Below, piece after piece: positions 14,006-16,307 of a stretch of 16,307 nucleotides of DNA. Both the position numbers and the translations under genes were made by a program. The notes beneath the pieces are model-generated. The model worked only from the letters and a program-made list of their open reading frames with translations, was not told the origin of the DNA and did not search any database. The stretch covers positions 1 through 16,307 of the forward strand of contig CAZMRK010000386.1 in assembly GCA_964568355.1 (NCBI GenBank), in the 5' to 3' direction. Source of the stretch: JAJPJX01 sp964568355. GTDB lineage: Bacteria; Acidobacteriota; Terriglobia; Bryobacterales; Bryobacteraceae. The first letter of the stretch is position 1, and every line of letters begins with the position of its first letter.

Positions 14006-15841
14006 ATGCCAGCATATCGCTCTCGTACCACGACACATGGCCGCAACATGGCCGGCGCCCGCAGTTTATGGCGCGCCACCGGAATGAAGGATGGCGATTT
14101 TGACAAGCCGATCATCGCCGTCGCCAACTCGTTTACGCAGTTCGTCCCCGGACACGTACACCTGAAAGACATGGGACAACTTGTGGCCCGGGAGATCGAG
14201 CGCGCCGGTGGTGTCGCCAAGGAGTTCAACACCATTGCCGTAGATGACGGCATCGCCATGGGCCATGACGGCATGCTGTACAGCCTGCCTTCGCGCGAGC
14301 TGATCGCCGACAGCGTGGAGTACATGGTGAATGCGCACTGCGCCGACGCGCTGGTGTGCATCTCCAACTGCGACAAGATCACGCCCGGTATGTTGATGGC
14401 GTCCCTGCGCTTGAACATTCCCACGATTTTTGTTTCGGGCGGGCCCATGGAAGCGGGCAAGGTGATCCACGGCGACCTGGTTCGCTCCGTGGACCTGATC
14501 GACGCCATGGTGGTAGCGGCCGATCCGCACGTGAGCGACGAGCAGACCGCGGAATACGAGCGCTCGGCCTGCCCCACCTGCGGTTCCTGCTCCGGCATGT
14601 TCACCGCCAATTCGATGAACTGCCTGGCGGAGGCCCTGGGATTGGCTCTGCCGGGCAATGGCACGCTATTGGCCACACACGCCGACCGCAAGAAGCTATT
14701 TCTCTCGGCCGGGTGCCGCATCGTCGACCTGGCGCGGCGCTATTACGAGCACGAGGATGCTTCGGTGCTGCCCCGTTCGATTGCGTCGTTCGCGGCATTT
14801 GAAAACGCCATGTCCCTGGATATCGCCATGGGCGGTTCGACCAACACTGTGCTGCACTTGTTGGCCGCGGCGCAGGAAGCGGAGGTCCCGTTTACCATGC
14901 TGGATATCGACCGGCTCTCCCGGCGCGTGCCCAACCTCTGCAAGGTGGCGCCGTCCTCTGCTTCTGTGCACGTGGAAGATGTGCATCGGGCCGGGGGCAT
15001 CCTGGGAATCCTGGGTGAGCTCGACCGGCTTGGCCTGCTGCATCGCGACGTGACCACCGTTCACGCGCCCACCTTGGGAGAGGCGATTGAGCACTGGGAT
15101 GTGCGGCGCACGGAAGATCCCGCGGTGCACGAGTTCTACCGGGCGGCTCCCGGCGGGATCCGTACGGTCGAGCCGTTCAGCCAGAGCGCCCGCTATCCGC
15201 ATCTGGATCTGGACCGCCAGAAAGGCGCGATCCGCGATTTCCAACATGCTTTCAGTCCGGACGGCGGGCTGGCCGTACTCTACGGCAATATCGCCGAGGA
15301 GGGCTGCATCGTCAAAACCGCGGGCGTCGATGCCTCCAACCTGACCTTCTCAGGTCCGGCTCGCATTTTCGAGAGCCAGGATGACGCGGTCCAGGCGATT
15401 CTGGGCGACCGTGTGGTGGCCGGTGACGTGGTGGTAATTCGCTACGAAGGACCCAAGGGCGGTCCGGGGATGCAGGAAATGCTCTACCCCACCAGCTATC
15501 TGAAATCCAAGGGGCTGGGAAAGGTCTGCGCCCTGATCACCGACGGCCGGTTTTCCGGTGGCAGTTCAGGGCTTTCGATCGGCCACATCTCGCCGGAGGC
15601 AGCCGAGGGCGGGGCATTGGGACTGGTCCACGAAGGCGACCGCATCGAGATCGATATTCCGAAGCGTTCCCTGCGGCTGGCGGTGAGTGACGAAGAACTG
15701 GCCAGCCGCCGCGCGGCGATGAAGGAGTGGAAACCCGCGGCTCGCCAGCGCCACATCTCCCGCGCGCTTCAGGCGTATGCCGCTCTGGCTACCAGCGCTT
15801 CGCGCGGCGCGGTGCGGGATTTGGCGGGAATCCGGCGATAG
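14006..15841 (+). CDS. ilvD: Dihydroxy-acid dehydratase, enterobacterial [4Fe-4S] type
   Basis: The protein is 611 residues, against 616 in E. coli. It dehydrates 2,3-dihydroxy-3-methylbutanoate and -pentanoate to the 2-keto acids that precede valine, leucine and isoleucine, in the cytoplasm. Blocks seen: NSFTQFVPGHVHL, CISNCDKITPGML with C122, ERSACPTCGSCSGMFTANSMNC with C189/C192/C195, DIAMGGSTNTVLHLLAAAQE, KGGPGMQEMLYPTSYLKS, and ITDGRFSGGSSGLSIGH. C122 and C195 match the E. coli cluster ligands, and the N-terminal motif is VPGH rather than the PCN of [2Fe-2S] enzymes. The match to the E. coli enzyme is close through the whole chain, which favours ilvD over a sugar-acid dehydratase of the same family. 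GAAGG at 13989-13993 is a somewhat distant Shine-Dalgarno for ATG 14006. No leader peptide or attenuator is visible upstream. Confidence 0.95.
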   Translation: MPAYRSRTTTHGRNMAGARSLWRATGMKDGDFDKPIIAVANSFTQFVPGHVHLKDMGQLVAREIERAGGVAKEFNTIAVDDGIAMGHDGMLYSLPSRELIADSVEYMVNAHCADALVCISNCDKITPGMLMASLRLNIPTIFVSGGPMEAGKVIHGDLVRSVDLIDAMVVAADPHVSDEQTAEYERSACPTCGSCSGMFTANSMNCLAEALGLALPGNGTLLATHADRKKLFLSAGCRIVDLARRYYEHEDASVLPRSIASFAAFENAMSLDIAMGGSTNTVLHLLAAAQEAEVPFTMLDIDRLSRRVPNLCKVAPSSASVHVEDVHRAGGILGILGELDRLGLLHRDVTTVHAPTLGEAIEHWDVRRTEDPAVHEFYRAAPGGIRTVEPFSQSARYPHLDLDRQKGAIRDFQHAFSPDGGLAVLYGNIAEEGCIVKTAGVDASNLTFSGPARIFESQDDAVQAILGDRVVAGDVVVIRYEGPKGGPGMQEMLYPTSYLKSKGLGKVCALITDGRFSGGSSGLSIGHISPEAAEGGALGLVHEGDRIEIDIPKRSLRLAVSDEELASRRAAMKEWKPAARQRHISRALQAYAALATSASRGAVRDLAGIRR

Positions 15842-15862
15842 CGGGCTGTTTCCGAAGTGCTG

Positions 15863-15890
15863 ACCGCTCCCTCACGGTCGCGGCTCGGTA
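15863..15890 (+). repeat. Gene-end repeat, copy 2
   Basis: This 28-bp element starts ACCGCTCCCTCACGG and ends GCGGCTCGGTA. It equals the copy at 4229-4256 read on the minus strand, with one transition. It begins 22 nt after the ilvD stop codon, between ilvD and the following gene. The sequence GACCG-8 nt-CGGTC at its 5' part can form a small hairpin. The preceding bases (GTGCTG here, GCGCTGT at copy 1) also nearly match, so the element may be slightly longer than 28 bp. Confidence 0.75.
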
Positions 15891-15899
15891 AATTGTAGT

Positions 15900-16307
15900 A
15901 TGCTCAACCCCGCAACCATGCGACGCCTGATCTTTCTTTGCTGCGCCACGCTATTGAGCCTGCCGTGTGAGGCGCAACTTTTGCGCCTGACGCGCGAACA
16001 GATGGTCCGCTACACGGCGAAAAATCCTTTCGACCGTTTTCCCGATGGCCGCCCCAAAGTGCCGGAAGCGCTGCTGGCCAAGGTCAAGGAGATGTCTCTC
16101 GAAGAGGCCTGGGGCATCCTCCAGAGCAAGGGATATCACCATCAATACGTCAACGACCTGCAAATCCTGCATCCGGGACAGAAGCTGGTGGGCCGGGCAT
16201 TCACCGCGCAGTATCTGCCGATGCGTCCCGATCTCGCGGAGACGTTGGCGGAGGATACGAAAGCTCAGGGCCTGCCCTCCGGAACCAATCAGAAGACGAT
16301 CGATCAA
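15900..16307 (+). CDS. Secreted RraA-family protein, 5' part (cut by window end)
   Basis: An open frame runs from ATG 15900 to the last base without a stop: 136 residues so far. A Sec signal peptide is seen (MRRLIFLCCATLLSLPCEAQ from the in-frame ATG at 15918, which may be the true start; neither start has a clear Shine-Dalgarno). The mature part reads LTREQMVRYTAKNPFDRFPDGRPKVPEALL, SLEEAWGILQSKGYHHQY, then LHPGQKLVGRAFTAQYLPMRPD. GRAFTAQ with the preceding EEAW block is characteristic of RraA-like proteins, a family that includes 4-hydroxy-4-methyl-2-oxoglutarate aldolases and the RNase E inhibitor RraA. The exported acidobacterial branch has no established function. The metal and substrate residues lie beyond the window, so activity cannot be judged. 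Confidence 0.8.
   Translation, partial: MLNPATMRRLIFLCCATLLSLPCEAQLLRLTREQMVRYTAKNPFDRFPDGRPKVPEALLAKVKEMSLEEAWGILQSKGYHHQYVNDLQILHPGQKLVGRAFTAQYLPMRPDLAETLAEDTKAQGLPSGTNQKTIDQ

Noticed and set aside
13189..14721. A 510-codon open frame on the minus strand
   Set aside because: It runs antisense across the TIM-barrel and ilvD genes and has no domain pattern or start signal.

Overview
The window looks like a high-GC chromosomal segment from an acidobacterium, most likely of the Solibacter/Bryobacter type. This is inferred from an Oar-like TonB-dependent receptor with a carboxypeptidase-regulatory N-terminus, a secreted RraA-family protein of a type common in these genomes, and a very high share of Sec- or Tat-exported enzymes. 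No rRNA, tRNA, CRISPR array, transposase or phage gene is visible. No intergenic gap exceeds about 150 bp.

Layout. Bases 1-4169 (+): the last codons of an unknown gene, overlapped by a secreted PIG-L/LmbE-fold protein whose zinc motif is degenerate, then a 1049-residue Oar-like outer-membrane receptor. A convergent junction follows (4170-4263) with a hairpin, a 28-bp element that recurs at 15863-15890, and a flanking 15-bp direct repeat. Bases 4264-8925 (-): a secreted glyoxalase-like protein; a secreted esterase-fold/HEAT/Sel1 fusion that has Gly at the nucleophile position; and a gamma-glutamyltransferase-family Ntn hydrolase. The last two are separated by two near-identical palindromes. 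At 8926-8996 a compact divergent promoter with mirrored TATATAAT boxes separates ggt from a Tat-exported SelA-like PLP enzyme (8997-10274, +).

Bases 10297-11570 (-): an ECF sigma factor overlapping by 4 bp an NrsF (DUF1109)-type anti-sigma membrane protein. A small secreted muconolactone-isomerase/YCII-like protein is divergent to it (11714-12133, +). Bases 12260-12865 (-): a secreted LamG-like protein. Bases 12910-16307 (+): a Tat-exported sugar-isomerase-like TIM barrel, an enterobacterial-type dihydroxy-acid dehydratase (IlvD), and the 5' part of a secreted RraA-family gene cut by the window end.

Functionally this is mainly an uptake and periplasmic-processing neighbourhood: an outer-membrane receptor, gamma-glutamyl/peptide-type hydrolysis, carbohydrate-type isomerase and LamG proteins. 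It also holds one small sigma/anti-sigma stress switch and one core amino-acid biosynthesis gene. I do not see a recognisable defence or mobile system. The more unusual items are the pseudoenzyme-like proteins, the gene-end repeat, the paired dyads and the mirrored divergent promoter. All functional assignments rest on motif reading and family knowledge, without database searches.
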